Below, piece by piece: positions 9,050 to 17,523 of a stretch of DNA of 64,000 bases. The stretch spans positions 4,154,001 to 4,218,000 of the forward strand of contig NZ_JBCJKP010000001.1 of NCBI RefSeq assembly GCF_039503195.1, written 5' to 3'. Position 1 is the first letter of the stretch, and each line of letters starts with the position of its first letter. The translations under genes and the position numbers were made by a program. This DNA comes from Streptomyces mirabilis (GTDB lineage: Bacteria; Actinomycetota; Actinomycetes; Streptomycetales; Streptomycetaceae). The notes below the pieces were generated by a model. The model was not told the origin of the DNA. It did no database searches and worked only from the letters and a program-made list of their open reading frames with translations.

Positions 9050-9724
9050 TCATCCGTGGCCCGTCAGGTACGCCGACACGACCACGTTCGCGGTGTAGGT
9101 GCGGCTGGCCCGGTCGAAGGTGCCGCCGCAGGTGACGAGCCGCAGCTCGGCCCGCCCCGACTCCCGTGGCCCGTAGGCCTGTCGGGCGTCGAAGTGGTCG
9201 CGCGGGAAGACCTGCACGTCGTCCACGGTGAACTCGGCGACCGTCCCGTCGTCGCGGACCACCCGGACCGTCTGCCCCGGCCGTACCGTGCTGAGTTTGT
9301 AGAAGACCGCGGGCCGGGTCTCGGTGTCGACGTGCCCCACGAACAACGCGGTCCCGGCCGCCCCCGGCCGCACCCCGGCGGCGTACCAGCCGACCACGCC
9401 CGGCTGGTCGAAGGGCGGCGGATCGATCGCCCCCTGCCCGTCGAGCCCGCGGCCCACGACCGGCGCCTGCACCCCCATCGAGGGAATGTCGATGCGCTGC
9501 GGCACCGCGCTCGTCAGCGGCTTCAGCGCGGGTGGCAGCCGTACCTCGGGCGGTCGTCCGACCGCCGCGATGTCCCCCGTCGTCGGCGCCGCTATCCCCT
9601 GCCGTACGTCGGTCAGGTCACGGCCCCACAGCCACAGCCCGAGCAGCAGCACCGCCCAGGCGACACCGGTCAGCAGCCGGCCGGCGCCGGAGGAACGCCC
9701 GTGTGCGGGCATGTCGTCGGACAT
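9050..9724 (-). CDS. Class F sortase
   Basis: A 224-aa membrane-anchored cysteine transpeptidase of the class F sortase group. One N-terminal helix (about residues 17-35, VAWAVLLLGLWLWG) is followed by the sortase beta-barrel. The triad is visible: His in LFVGHVDTE, Cys in LRLVTCGGTFD and Arg in ASRTYTANVVV. The start ATG 9724 lies just after the stop of the upstream gene at 9726, so the two form an operon. The partner protein has a C-terminal membrane helix but no LPxTG-like motif, so the true substrate is unclear. Confidence 0.9.
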   Translation of the reverse strand: MSDDMPAHGRSSGAGRLLTGVAWAVLLLGLWLWGRDLTDVRQGIAAPTTGDIAAVGRPPEVRLPPALKPLTSAVPQRIDIPSMGVQAPVVGRGLDGQGAIDPPPFDQPGVVGWYAAGVRPGAAGTALFVGHVDTETRPAVFYKLSTVRPGQTVRVVRDDGTVAEFTVDDVQVFPRDHFDARQAYGPRESGRAELRLVTCGGTFDRASRTYTANVVVSAYLTGHG

Positions 9725-9725
9725 G

Positions 9726-10334
9726 TCAGTCTCGGGTGTCGTGGCCCCGGCGCGCGCTGCGGACCGCGACCGCCACCGCGGCGGCGCTCGCGAGGACGAG
9801 GCCGATCACCGCGTGCTTGGTGCCGGGGCTCGACGAGCGGGCGTCCACGGAGGCGAAGTGCGCGGTGCCGCCGCCGCCCGCGTGCACGGGGGCGACGGGC
9901 GAGGCCAGGCCGTTCGGTAGGGCCAGGGCGGATGTCAAGGCGGTCGGGACGGCGAGGGCGGACCTCAGGGAGGTCGGGCCGCCCGGCGCGGTGACCGTGA
10001 CCGTGCCGTTCACCCGGTTCTGGCGGCCGTCACAGCTGACCTTGACCTCGTAGGCACCGGGCGTGGCCGACGAGCGGACACGGGTGTCGCCGACGAGCAC
10101 CCCGCCCTGGCCGGTGAGCCGCGCGTCCGCGACGAACGCCGTCGAGACCGCGGTACCGGTCGTCCCCGTACAGCCCAGCGCCCGCAGCTGGACGTCGCTG
10201 CCGGGGGCCGGGGACACGGGAGAGACGGAGACGCCGCCGTCGGCCGCGTACGCGGCGGGAGTGAACGCCGCCGCGAGCACCGCACCGGCACAGAGAGTGA
10301 GTCGCGCACAGAGAGCGAGTCGACATGAACCCAT
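9726..10334 (-). CDS. Secreted protein with C-terminal membrane anchor, sortase-linked
   Basis: A 202-aa exported protein of unknown function. The start is ATG 10334 (MGSCRLALCARL), supported by GGAGG nine bases upstream; the longer frame begins in the promoter. A signal peptide with cleavage near AAYA-ADG leads into a beta-rich domain with two Cys (ALGCTGT, VSCDGRQ), then an Ala/Pro linker, a helix (HAVIGLVLASAAAVAVAV) and a short basic tail. That is the topology of a cell-wall anchored or membrane-tethered surface protein, although no sorting pentapeptide is obvious. It is directly upstream of the class F sortase. Confidence 0.75.
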   Translation of the reverse strand: MGSCRLALCARLTLCAGAVLAAAFTPAAYAADGGVSVSPVSPAPGSDVQLRALGCTGTTGTAVSTAFVADARLTGQGGVLVGDTRVRSSATPGAYEVKVSCDGRQNRVNGTVTVTAPGGPTSLRSALAVPTALTSALALPNGLASPVAPVHAGGGGTAHFASVDARSSSPGTKHAVIGLVLASAAAVAVAVRSARRGHDTRD

Positions 10335-10465
10335 CGTGAACCTCCAGATACCTGGAGACTCCCCCTCCGGGCCGCCGGACGCATCCTCAGACGCCCCCGA
10401 CTGCTCCAAACGGGTCTCGAAAGGTTTGGCGCGGGCCGGTCGCCCGCCCTCCGGTCCGGGCGGCG

Positions 10466-11245
10466 TCAGATCCGCTCGACGAGGTCCGCGATCGAGTCCA
10501 CGATCCTGGAGGGCCGGAAGGGGTACTGCTCGATCTCCTCGCGGGTGGTCAGCCCGGTGAGGACGAGATAGGTCACCATGCCCGCCTCGAGGCCGGCCAG
10601 GACGTCCGTGTCCATCCGGTCGCCGATCATCGCGCTGGTCTCGGAGTGCGCCCCGATGGCGTTGAGACCCGTCCGCATCATCAGCGGGTTCGGCTTGCCT
10701 GCGAAGTAGGGCTGCTTGCCGGTCGCCTTGGTGATCAGCGCGGCCACCGCGCCGGTCGCGGGCAGCGGGCCCTCGGCGGACGGGCCGGTCTCGTCGGGGT
10801 TGGTGGCGATGAACCGGGCGCCGCCCTTGATCAGCCGGACCGCCTTGGTCATGGCCTCGAAGGAGTACGTTCGGGTCTCGCCGAGGACCACGTAGTCCGG
10901 CTCGTGGTCGGTCAGGACGTACCCGATGTCGTGCAGTGCCGTGGTCAGGCCCGCCTCGCCGATGACGTACGCGGTACCGCCGGGCCGCTGGTCGTCCAGG
11001 AACTTGGCGGTGGCGAGCGCGGAGGTCCAGATGTTCTCGACCGGCACGTCCAGGCCCATGCGCCGCAGCCTGGCGTGCAGGTCACGAGCGGTGTAGATCG
11101 AGTTGTTGGTGAGCACCAGGAACGGCTTCCCGGACTCCCGCAGCCTCTTGACGAAGGCGTCCGCGCCGGGGATCGGCACACCCTCGTGGATGAGGACGCC
11201 GTCCATGTCGGTGAGCCACGACTCGATGGGCTTGCGCTCTGCCAT
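10466..11245 (-). CDS. HAD-superfamily IIA phosphatase (NagD-like)
   Basis: A 259-aa cytosolic hydrolase. HAD motif I is WLTDMDGVL with nucleophile and acid Asp separated by one residue. Motif II is FLVLTNNS, the Lys is in FAGKPNPLM, and motif IV is MIGDRMDTDV. The cap domain lies between motifs II and III, as in the NagD/PNPP-type IIA subclass. Substrates in this group are sugar or nucleotide monophosphates; the exact one cannot be told. Start ATG 11245. Monocistronic on the minus strand. Confidence 0.88.
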   Translation of the reverse strand: MAERKPIESWLTDMDGVLIHEGVPIPGADAFVKRLRESGKPFLVLTNNSIYTARDLHARLRRMGLDVPVENIWTSALATAKFLDDQRPGGTAYVIGEAGLTTALHDIGYVLTDHEPDYVVLGETRTYSFEAMTKAVRLIKGGARFIATNPDETGPSAEGPLPATGAVAALITKATGKQPYFAGKPNPLMMRTGLNAIGAHSETSAMIGDRMDTDVLAGLEAGMVTYLVLTGLTTREEIEQYPFRPSRIVDSIADLVERI

Positions 11246-11344
11246 GGTGCTGGTTCTCCTGCCGTCCTGGCGTACGTACGCACACGATCCGGGGGCGCCG
11301 GAACGACGATGTGCCGACGCCCCCAGCCTAGTCAGGGTGGAGTG

Positions 11345-11570
11345 TCAGCTTCCCGTGGCCGTCTTCCAGTCCTCGACGTACGAGGTCAGGTTCTTGTCGA
11401 TGTCGGCCCAGTCCGGCTCGACAAGGGCGACGCCGGCCATGAGCCTGGTCAGGGCCGGCGACGTCCAAATGAACTACGCCCAGTCCAAGGACTGTTCTTG
11501 TACCGCGCGCCGAGCAGCTCCTCCCAGGTGGTGGGGGCCTGCTTCAGCTCCTTCTTGTCGTAGCGCAACT
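11345..11570 (-). pseudogene. Remnant of an aminophosphonate ABC transporter substrate-binding protein
   Basis: Fragments of a periplasmic binding protein remain. [21 protein letters not shown] is followed, after a frame change and an in-frame TAG at 11474-11476, by [20 protein letters not shown] and a final SYVEDWKTATGS with stop at 11345-11347. The N-terminal two thirds and the whole permease gene are missing. The fragment is fused at about 11560-11572 to the truncated ATPase, so one deletion removed everything between. Identification as the aminophosphonate-type receptor comes from the phosphonate genes next door and the typical ATPase-permease-receptor order. Confidence 0.7.
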
Positions 11571-12154
11571 CCCGGTGCAGCCGGGAGAGTTCGGCCAGCA
11601 TTCCCGACCGCAGCTGCGCGTCGAGCGCGGACAGCGGCTCGTCGAGGAGGAGGACGCCGGGCCGGATGGCGAGCGCCCGCGCGATGGCGACCCTCCCCCA
11701 GTGCTTTAAGGGCCTGGGGTACACCCAGCTGCTGCCCGCCGGACAGTCCCCGCGGGCGGCGCCGGGCGTAGGCCGCCATCCCGGTCATCTCCAGCGCCTC
11801 GGCGACCCGTCCGCGCCTCTTGCCCCTGGCGACCTTCTGCGCCCTGAGCCCGAAGGCGACGTTGTCCTCGACCCGCATGTGCGGGAACAACGTGTACCGC
11901 TGCACCACCATGCCGACGCCGCGCCGGTGGGGCGGCAGAGCGGTCATGTCCCGGTCGCCGATGAACACCCGGCCCGAGGCGGGCCGTACGAACCCGGCGA
12001 CGGCCCGTAGCGCGGTGGTCGTCCCGGACCCGGACGGCCCGAGCAGCGCCATCACCTCGCCGGGCTCGACGGTGAGGTCGAGGGAGTCGAGGACCGTGGT
12101 GCCGTCGTACCCGACGGACACCCGGTCGAAGCGGATACCGCTGCCGCCGCTCAC
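11571..12154 (-). pseudogene. Truncated ABC transporter ATPase (aminophosphonate type)
   Basis: The start is GTG 12154, overlapping the stop of the HAD gene by GTGA. Walker A is GPSGSGTTT (Thr where Lys is normal), the Q-loop is VVQRYTLFPH, and the signature is GLSGGQQ. After GGQQ the coding sequence is interrupted by about 34 bp containing CCCCAG...CTGGGG arms (about 11698-11735). It then resumes in a different frame as [26 protein letters not shown] (Walker B, D-loop) and LSRLHREL, where it is fused to the binding-protein remnant. The C-terminal half with the H-loop is gone. The missing Walker A Lys, the insertion, the frameshift and the truncation all point to a dead gene. Confidence 0.8.
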
Positions 12155-12870
12155 CGCCCGGCTCCGGGATGCGGATCGGCTCCGGTGGGTCCGTCGAGCA
12201 GGGCGGGAAGTTCGGCCACCGAGCCGAGCACATGGCCGGCCCCGGCCGCGCGCAGCGCCTCGGTGCCGTGCGCCCCGGTGAGCACACCGGCCACCACGCC
12301 CGCCCCGGCGCGTACGCCGCTGAGCATGTCGGACGAGGTGTCGCCCACGACCGCGACCTGCTGGACGCCCTCCGCCGCCTTGGTGCGCAGGAAGGCCTCC
12401 AGGACCATGTCGGGGTACGGCCGCCCGCGGCCTGAGGCGTCGGCCGGGCACAGCGTGAGCGGCACCAGCCCCTGCCAGCCGAGGGCGTCGAGGATGGCGT
12501 CCCGGGTGACGCGGGCGAACCCGGTGGTCAGGACGACGGTGCGGCCGCCGGCCCGGAGCTCCTCGATCGCCTCGCGCGCCCCGGCGATCGGCGCGAGGCG
12601 CCCCCCGTCGACGAGTTCCCCGTACGCCTTCTCGAAGGCGGCGTTGGCCCGCCGGGCGAGGGACTCCTCGCCGAACAGGTGCCGGAAGACGGAGATCTTG
12701 GACTCGCCCATGGTGGCCCGGACGTGGTCGAGCTTCTCGGCGTGGTCGGCGGACCCGGGCTCGACGCCCAGCTCCTCGGCGGCCACGGCGAAGGCCTGCT
12801 CCACCAGGCCGCCGTCGGCGACGGTGGTGCCCGCCATGTCGAGCACGACGAGTCGTATGTCCTCGGTCAT
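12151..12870 (-). CDS. Phosphonatase-like HAD hydrolase (TIGR03351 type)
   Basis: A 239-aa HAD hydrolase, probably a C-P bond-cleaving enzyme of the phosphonatase-like group. Motifs: VVLDMAGTTV (nucleophile Asp with the MAGTT signature), VVLTTGFAR, the Lys region replaced by GRGRPYPDMV, and VVGDTSSDMLSG. I took ATG 12870 (MTEDIRL); an ATG at 12882 would overlap the upstream stop and is also possible. The family normally pairs with the FAD oxidase encoded just upstream; in that pair the oxidase is thought to produce a phosphono-aldehyde that the HAD enzyme cleaves to phosphate. It overlaps the ATPase remnant by four bases. Confidence 0.85.
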   Translation of the reverse strand: MTEDIRLVVLDMAGTTVADGGLVEQAFAVAAEELGVEPGSADHAEKLDHVRATMGESKISVFRHLFGEESLARRANAAFEKAYGELVDGGRLAPIAGAREAIEELRAGGRTVVLTTGFARVTRDAILDALGWQGLVPLTLCPADASGRGRPYPDMVLEAFLRTKAAEGVQQVAVVGDTSSDMLSGVRAGAGVVAGVLTGAHGTEALRAAGAGHVLGSVAELPALLDGPTGADPHPGAGR

Positions 12871-12875
12871 TTCTT

Positions 12876-14000
12876 TCACCATCCCAGCTCGTTGGCGGTC
12901 GTTTCGGCGATGGCGGGCGAACAGGTCATGCCGCGCCCGCCGGGCCCGGTGACCAGCCACACCCCGTCCCGCACCCGCTGCCGGTGCACGACTCGGCTCG
13001 GGTCGGTGCACTGCGCGTACACCCCGGCCCAGCGGCGCCGGACCTTCGGCAGCGGGCGGCCGAGGAAGGACTCGACGACCTCGGTGAGGTGGTCGTAGGG
13101 GTCTTCGAGGGTGTCGAAGGCGAAGGGGTGCTCGTACTCGTGGGTGTCGCCGATGGTCAGCCCGCCGTCCGCGCGCTGCACCATGAGCAGCTGCATCCGG
13201 TGCGCGGCGGCGATCGGCGCCTGCGGCCGGTGTGCGTCGAACTCGTCGAGGGCGGCGCTGCGGTACGCGGGGTAGTACCGGAAGCTGTCGGCGTCGGCGA
13301 CGGAGGTGGTGAGCGGCTCGCCCAGCGGTTCGGTCTGCATCATCTGCAGCCGCACCCGCCGTACGGGCAGCTCGGGCCCGGCCAGCTCCCGTACGAGACC
13401 ACCGAGCCAGGCGCCCGTGCACAGCACGACGACGTCACCGGCGTGGACGTCCCCGTGGTCGTCGCGCACGGCGTGTTCCCCGACGACGTCACGGACCTCG
13501 CGGCCCGGCAGGAACGTGTAGCTCGGGGACTTCGACAGCTCGGCGCGGAGGGCGAGTTGGGCCGTGCGCGGCTCGACGGCCGCGTCGCGCTCGCAGAACA
13601 GGGCCGCTTCGAAGGCACCCCGCAGGGCGGGGTTCACGGCGCGCGCCTCGTCCGCGGCGAGCAGCTTGTAGCCGCGAGCGGCGGCGTCCTCGCGGGCCAG
13701 GGCGGCCTCGGCGACGGCGCGTTCGCGCGGGTTGCGCACGGGGGTCAACGATCCGCACGCCCGGAAGCCGAGGTCCGGGACGCGTGCCCCGATCTCCTCC
13801 CACAGCTCCCGCGCCCGCAGGGCGGTCTCCAGCTCCTCTCCTCCGGCGCGACCACTCACCCAGATCTGTCCGAAGTTGCGCAGCGAGGCCCCGCGGGCCT
13901 CCGCCTCACGCTCGATCTGTACGACCTCGTGGCCGCGTTCCACCGCGTGCCAGGCGTGCAGGGTACCCACCACGCCGGCTCCGACGACTATCACTCTCAC
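12876..14000 (-). CDS. FAD-dependent amine/aminophosphonate oxidase (TIGR03364 type)
   Basis: A 374-aa glycine-oxidase-like (DAO fold) flavoenzyme. The start is the GTG at 14000 (VRVIVVGAGVVG), which puts the Rossmann GxGxxG at residues 7-12 and has GAGGAG about ten bases upstream; the open frame runs 24 codons further without a site. FAD-binding features: EREAEARGASLRNFGQIW, VVVLCTGAWLG and the C-terminal TGPGGRGMTCSPAIAETTA. This clade occurs beside phosphonatase-like HAD proteins and is believed to oxidise aminoethylphosphonate analogues (hydroxylated or N-methylated) to phosphonoacetaldehyde-type products. First gene of a minus-strand operon with the HAD enzyme and the dead transporter. 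Confidence 0.85.
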   Translation of the reverse strand: MRVIVVGAGVVGTLHAWHAVERGHEVVQIEREAEARGASLRNFGQIWVSGRAGGEELETALRARELWEEIGARVPDLGFRACGSLTPVRNPRERAVAEAALAREDAAARGYKLLAADEARAVNPALRGAFEAALFCERDAAVEPRTAQLALRAELSKSPSYTFLPGREVRDVVGEHAVRDDHGDVHAGDVVVLCTGAWLGGLVRELAGPELPVRRVRLQMMQTEPLGEPLTTSVADADSFRYYPAYRSAALDEFDAHRPQAPIAAAHRMQLLMVQRADGGLTIGDTHEYEHPFAFDTLEDPYDHLTEVVESFLGRPLPKVRRRWAGVYAQCTDPSRVVHRQRVRDGVWLVTGPGGRGMTCSPAIAETTANELGW

Positions 14001-14202
14001 GACGGCCACGCTCCTCGGGAAGGGGGAATCAAAGGGGTCCGGACAGCAACCGGATGGTGAACCGCCCATCATATTTGGGCTAGACCCGTTATCTCCCTGT
14101 GACGATACTTGGCCGAAAGGACGAGCCCGAGCCCGCCCCGGCCGTCCATGCGTCAGCTGCCGAGGTGCGTGGAACGTCAGCCGCCGAGGTGGGCCGTGAA
14201 CG
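14001..14202. promoter_or_regulatory. Promoter region of the aminophosphonate operon, possible GntR operator
   Basis: About 200 bp between the oxidase start and the GntR stop. GGGCTAGACCC at 14077-14087, about 77 bp upstream of the oxidase, is near-palindromic and in the right place for the adjacent GntR regulator. The assignment is inferred from position only. Confidence 0.35.
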
Positions 14203-14961
14203 TCACCTGCCCAGGTGTGCCGTGAACGAGAACCGGTCCCCCCGGTACAGCGTCCGCACCCGCTCCAGCGGCCGCCCCTTCGCGTCCCGCGAGACCCGGT
14301 GGATCAGCAGCATCGGCAGCGCGGGCGGCGTACCGATGAGCAGCGCCTCGCGCGGCGTCGCCAGCACCGTCTCGATCCGCTCGTCCGCGTCACCGAACGC
14401 GATGCCGAGCCGGTCGTGGAGGTAGGCGTAGAACGAGGAGTCGGGGTCGAAGTCGCGGTCGAGGTCGGGCACCCGGGCCACGGCGACGTACGTACTCTCC
14501 AGTCCGACCCGCTCGTCGTCGGCGAGCAGCACGCGCTCCATGTGCCAGACGGGCTCGCCGCGCGTCAGCCCCGCCTCGGTGGCCAGCGCCTGCGGGCAGG
14601 GGAAGCGGTCGAGCGAGATGAGCGTACGACCGGGGGTGCGCCCCTGCCGCCGTACGCCTTCGGTGTAGCTCGCGAGGGAGAGCGGCTGCTCCAGTTTCGG
14701 CCCCGCGACGACCGTGCCGCGCCCCTGCCGCCGCAGCTTGCCTTCGAGCAGCAACTCCCGCAGGGCCTGCCGTACGGTCTCGCGGGCCACCTCGTACTTC
14801 TCGGCGAGATCGCGCTCGGTGGGCAGGAGCCCCCCTTCGCCCAACTCCTCGATCAGCACGGCGATGTGCGCCTTGACCGCGTAGTACTTCGGGATACGGC
14901 CGTGCTCCGGGATGCCGGAGCGGACGGGGGCGCCGGGCGATTGGTCGTTCGGGTAGTCCAC
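14203..14961 (-). CDS. GntR/HutC-family regulator with UTRA domain
   Basis: A 252-aa repressor. A winged-helix DNA-binding domain is at about residues 24-95 (LPTERDLAEKYEVARETVRQ is the classic GntR helix-turn-helix). A UTRA effector domain fills the rest, with EPVWHMERVLLADDERVGLE and the final LIHRVSRDAKGRPLE / YRGDRFSFTAHL. It is the likely local regulator of the aminophosphonate oxidase operon immediately downstream on the same strand. Effector unknown. Start ATG 14961. Confidence 0.9.
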   Translation of the reverse strand: MDYPNDQSPGAPVRSGIPEHGRIPKYYAVKAHIAVLIEELGEGGLLPTERDLAEKYEVARETVRQALRELLLEGKLRRQGRGTVVAGPKLEQPLSLASYTEGVRRQGRTPGRTLISLDRFPCPQALATEAGLTRGEPVWHMERVLLADDERVGLESTYVAVARVPDLDRDFDPDSSFYAYLHDRLGIAFGDADERIETVLATPREALLIGTPPALPMLLIHRVSRDAKGRPLERVRTLYRGDRFSFTAHLGR

Positions 14962-15009
14962 GGGGGGATGGTCGCAGACGCGGTACGGGCGGTGCGCCGG
15001 TGGGAGGGC

Positions 15010-16068
15010 TCAGCGACGCCGGAACCGGGACCAGCGGGAGGCCGCCAGCAGCACGCCTCCGGCGGCGAGCAGGACGACGCCCACCACCAGGGCGGCTTCG
15101 CGCGGTCCGGTCATGGCCAGCTCGTCTGCGGACGAGGACTCCTCGTCCGCCGACGAGGACCCGTCCCGTTCCTTTCCCGCGGCGTCACCGTCGCTGTCAC
15201 CGCCGTCACGACCGCCGCCACCGCCGCCACTACCGTCGCCGGTACCGGTGGGGCTGCCGCTGGGACTGCCGGTGCCCGTGCCGGTGACGCCGTCCGTGCT
15301 ACTGCCGGTGCTGTTGCCGGTGCCGGTGCCACTGGCGTCGGGAGCCGCGCTCGTACCGCCGCCGCCTCCGCTGTCCCCTCCGCCATCGCCACCGTCCCCA
15401 GTACCCCCGTTGCCCCCGCCGTCCCCAGTGCCCCCAGTGCCCTCGGCTTCCACGACGTCGCCGTCGCTCGTCTTGCTCTCGTCGTCGATCCGGAAGCGGT
15501 ACGCGTTCGACTCCCCCACCCAGTCCCCGTCGTTGTTGTGGCGCTGCACCACGGCCGCGTTGGCGACGACGTCGTTCGGCACGGCGGCGTCGGAGGTCAC
15601 GGAGAGCCGGACCTTCACGGTGAGCGTGCGGCCGGGTCCGACCGTGAACCCCGGGAACCCGTCGTCGAACGCCCCGACGTTCTCGTCCTGGTCGCTCTTC
15701 TCGAACTCGACGGGATGCGTGCGCTCCCCCTCGTAGAACTCCAGCCGCGCCTGTTCCGGCCGCAGCGTCCGCTTGCTGTCCACGAGTACGACGATCGGGT
15801 GGATGTTTCCGCAGGTGTGCGCGGTGGTGTTGGTCAGGTCGATGTACCAGGTCCGGAAGTCGCCGCCGACGTCGTAGGCGTCCGGCCCGCCGTGGATCCG
15901 GGTCTTGATCGGGAAGGCCCGGGTGTCGGGCGCGGCACAGGTGGGACGGGGGCTCGCGGTGGGCCCGAGCGGCATGAGCGCGTGGACGGCGGGCGGCGGT
16001 GCGAGCCCGAGGCCCAGGGCGGGGGCAACGGCGGTCAGGGCGAAGGGGCTGGTCTTGCGCAGTCGCAT
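15010..16068 (-). CDS. LAxTG-anchored surface protein with Gly/Ser/Asp-rich stalk
   Basis: A 352-aa secreted protein. Start ATG 16068 (MRLRKTSPFALTAV); the longer open frame upstream is spacer. A signal peptide is followed by a beta-rich globular domain (about residues 40-190, with two Cys), then a low-complexity Gly/Thr/Ser/Asp stalk of roughly 110 residues. The C-terminus is LAMTG, a helix (AALVVGVVLLAAGGVLLA) and an Arg-rich tail. LAxTG is the sorting motif used by class E sortases in streptomycetes, so the protein is probably linked covalently to the cell wall. A class E sortase is encoded at 23884-24723. Function of the globular domain unknown. Confidence 0.8.
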   Translation of the reverse strand: MRLRKTSPFALTAVAPALGLGLAPPPAVHALMPLGPTASPRPTCAAPDTRAFPIKTRIHGGPDAYDVGGDFRTWYIDLTNTTAHTCGNIHPIVVLVDSKRTLRPEQARLEFYEGERTHPVEFEKSDQDENVGAFDDGFPGFTVGPGRTLTVKVRLSVTSDAAVPNDVVANAAVVQRHNNDGDWVGESNAYRFRIDDESKTSDGDVVEAEGTGGTGDGGGNGGTGDGGDGGGDSGGGGGTSAAPDASGTGTGNSTGSSTDGVTGTGTGSPSGSPTGTGDGSGGGGGGRDGGDSDGDAAGKERDGSSSADEESSSADELAMTGPREAALVVGVVLLAAGGVLLAASRWSRFRRR

Positions 16069-16244
16069 GAGGGGCCTTTGCCGATCAAGGGCGGCGGGAG
16101 GGGGTCGGGAAAGGGGTCGGAAGCGTCGGGCGGTGAGGGCAACGGCGTACAGGGCAACGGCCCCGTGACCGTCCCACACCGGCCTGCGCCCACCGCGCCG
16201 CCACCCCCGCGACACACCCCGCCCGGCCCCTGAAGTCCCCCGAA

Positions 16245-16297
16245 CAGCCGAGTCACCCGGCCCCCGAAGCCCCTCCGGACAACCGAGTCACCCGGCC
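16245..16297. repeat. 18-bp direct repeat in intergenic DNA
   Basis: CAGCCGAGTCACCCGGCC (16245-16262) recurs as CAACCGAGTCACCCGGCC (16280-16297), 17 of 18 identical, in the 258-bp gap between the ROK gene stop and the LAxTG protein start. A degraded third copy may follow at about 16315. Nothing else is recognised in the gap. Confidence 0.6.
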
Positions 16298-16326
16298 GGA
16301 ACCCCGCCCCAGAACAGCCGAGCCGG

Positions 16327-17475
16327 TCAGTCCTCCCCGCGCCCGAACAACGGCGCCAGCAGCAACTGCGCCGCACCCTCCGCGACCCCACGCGCCCCAC
16401 CGGGCGCCACCCGCACCGGAATCGCCCCGTCGTCCACGCCCTCCAGCCGAGCCCGTTCCTCAAGAACGGCACCGACACCCCGTACGAAGGCCTCCTCATG
16501 CGCGGCGACGGTACGCCCGCCGAGGAGCACGAGGTCGATGTCCAACAGCCCCACCAGATTCGCGGCGCCCACCCCGAGCACCCGCGCCGCCTCACCCACG
16601 GCACCGCGGTCCACCGCGGCGAGGCACAACGCCTCGATGCAGCCACGGTTGCCGCAGCCGCACGGGGGCCCGTCCAGCTGGATGACCTGATGCCCGAACT
16701 CCCCCGCCCCGGTACGCGCCCCCCGGTGCACGCCCCCACCGATCACGAGCCCCGCCCCGAGCCCCGTACCGAGATGCAGATAGGCGAAGGATTCGAGGGG
16801 GCCGGGGGACACATCCCCCGTCTTCCCGATGCCGCTCTCCCTCCCCACCACCGCGATCCCCAACGCGGCCGCGTTCGTGTCCTTGTCCACCACCACGGGC
16901 ACCCCGAGCCGCCCCGCCAGCGCGTCCCGCAGCGGGAACCCGTCCCACTCGGGAAACCCGGTCACCCGATGCAGCACACCCCGGACATGGTCGAGCGGCC
17001 CCGGCAGGGCGACGCCCACGCCCAGTACGGACACCCCCGCCCCCGCGAGCAGCGCCTCGACCTCCCCCGCCGCCGACTCGACGACCGCCTCCGCCCCCGC
17101 CCCCAGATCGAGCGGAACCCGCCGCTCGGCGACCACCGCGCCGGTGAGGTCGCACAGCACGACCGTCACCTCGTCGCGGTCGAGGTGGAGCCCGACCGCG
17201 TGCCCGGCCTCGGGCACGAGCCGCAGCACGGTCCGCGGCTTGCCGCCGGTCGACGCACGGCGCCCCGCCTCCGCCACCAGCCCGTCCGCCCGCAGCCGAG
17301 CGGTGATCTTGCTGACGGCCTGCGGGGTCAGCCCGGTGCGCTCGGCGAGTTCGAGCCGGCTGATACCGCCCTCCCCGGCCGTGCGCAGCAGATCGAGCAC
17401 GAGCGCGGCGTTGTGGCTGCGCAGGGCGAGCAGATTGACTCCCGACTCGGCGTTGGTCCTGTTCACGTACGCCAT
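16327..17475 (-). CDS. ROK-family transcriptional regulator / sugar kinase
   Basis: A 382-aa protein. Start ATG 17475 (MAYVNRTNAESG); the frame stays open upstream but runs into the divergent gene. A winged helix (about residues 20-85, LELAERTGLTPQAVSKITAR) precedes a ROK sugar-kinase fold with VGVALPGPLD, VDKDTNAAALG, LHLGTGLGAGLVIGG, the zinc motif CGCGNRGCIEA and GEFGHQ. In this arrangement ROK proteins are sugar-responsive repressors. It is divergent from a Gfo/Idh dehydrogenase with only 48 bp between starts, and the palindrome there is its probable operator, regulating both genes. Confidence 0.9.
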   Translation of the reverse strand: MAYVNRTNAESGVNLLALRSHNAALVLDLLRTAGEGGISRLELAERTGLTPQAVSKITARLRADGLVAEAGRRASTGGKPRTVLRLVPEAGHAVGLHLDRDEVTVVLCDLTGAVVAERRVPLDLGAGAEAVVESAAGEVEALLAGAGVSVLGVGVALPGPLDHVRGVLHRVTGFPEWDGFPLRDALAGRLGVPVVVDKDTNAAALGIAVVGRESGIGKTGDVSPGPLESFAYLHLGTGLGAGLVIGGGVHRGARTGAGEFGHQVIQLDGPPCGCGNRGCIEALCLAAVDRGAVGEAARVLGVGAANLVGLLDIDLVLLGGRTVAAHEEAFVRGVGAVLEERARLEGVDDGAIPVRVAPGGARGVAEGAAQLLLAPLFGRGED

Positions 17476-17490
17476 TGTCCCCCGCGCTTG

Positions 17491-17517
17491 CACTTTGGCA
17501 ACAGCGTTGCGAAAGTG
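17491..17517. promoter_or_regulatory. 27-bp palindromic operator between ROK regulator and dehydrogenase
   Basis: CACTTTGGCAAC (17491-17502), AGC, then GTTGCGAAAGTG (17506-17517): 11 of 12 positions are symmetric. It sits in the 48-bp divergent gap, with its right edge seven bases from the dehydrogenase ATG, so a bound repressor would block both starts. Assignment to the adjacent ROK protein is inferred from position. Confidence 0.8.
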
Positions 17518-17523
17518 GACGTC

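Noticed and set aside
12871..13422. Long N-terminal extension of the phosphonatase-like frame
   Set aside because: It lies opposite in frame to the FAD oxidase coding sequence; the HAD motif begins right after ATG 12870.
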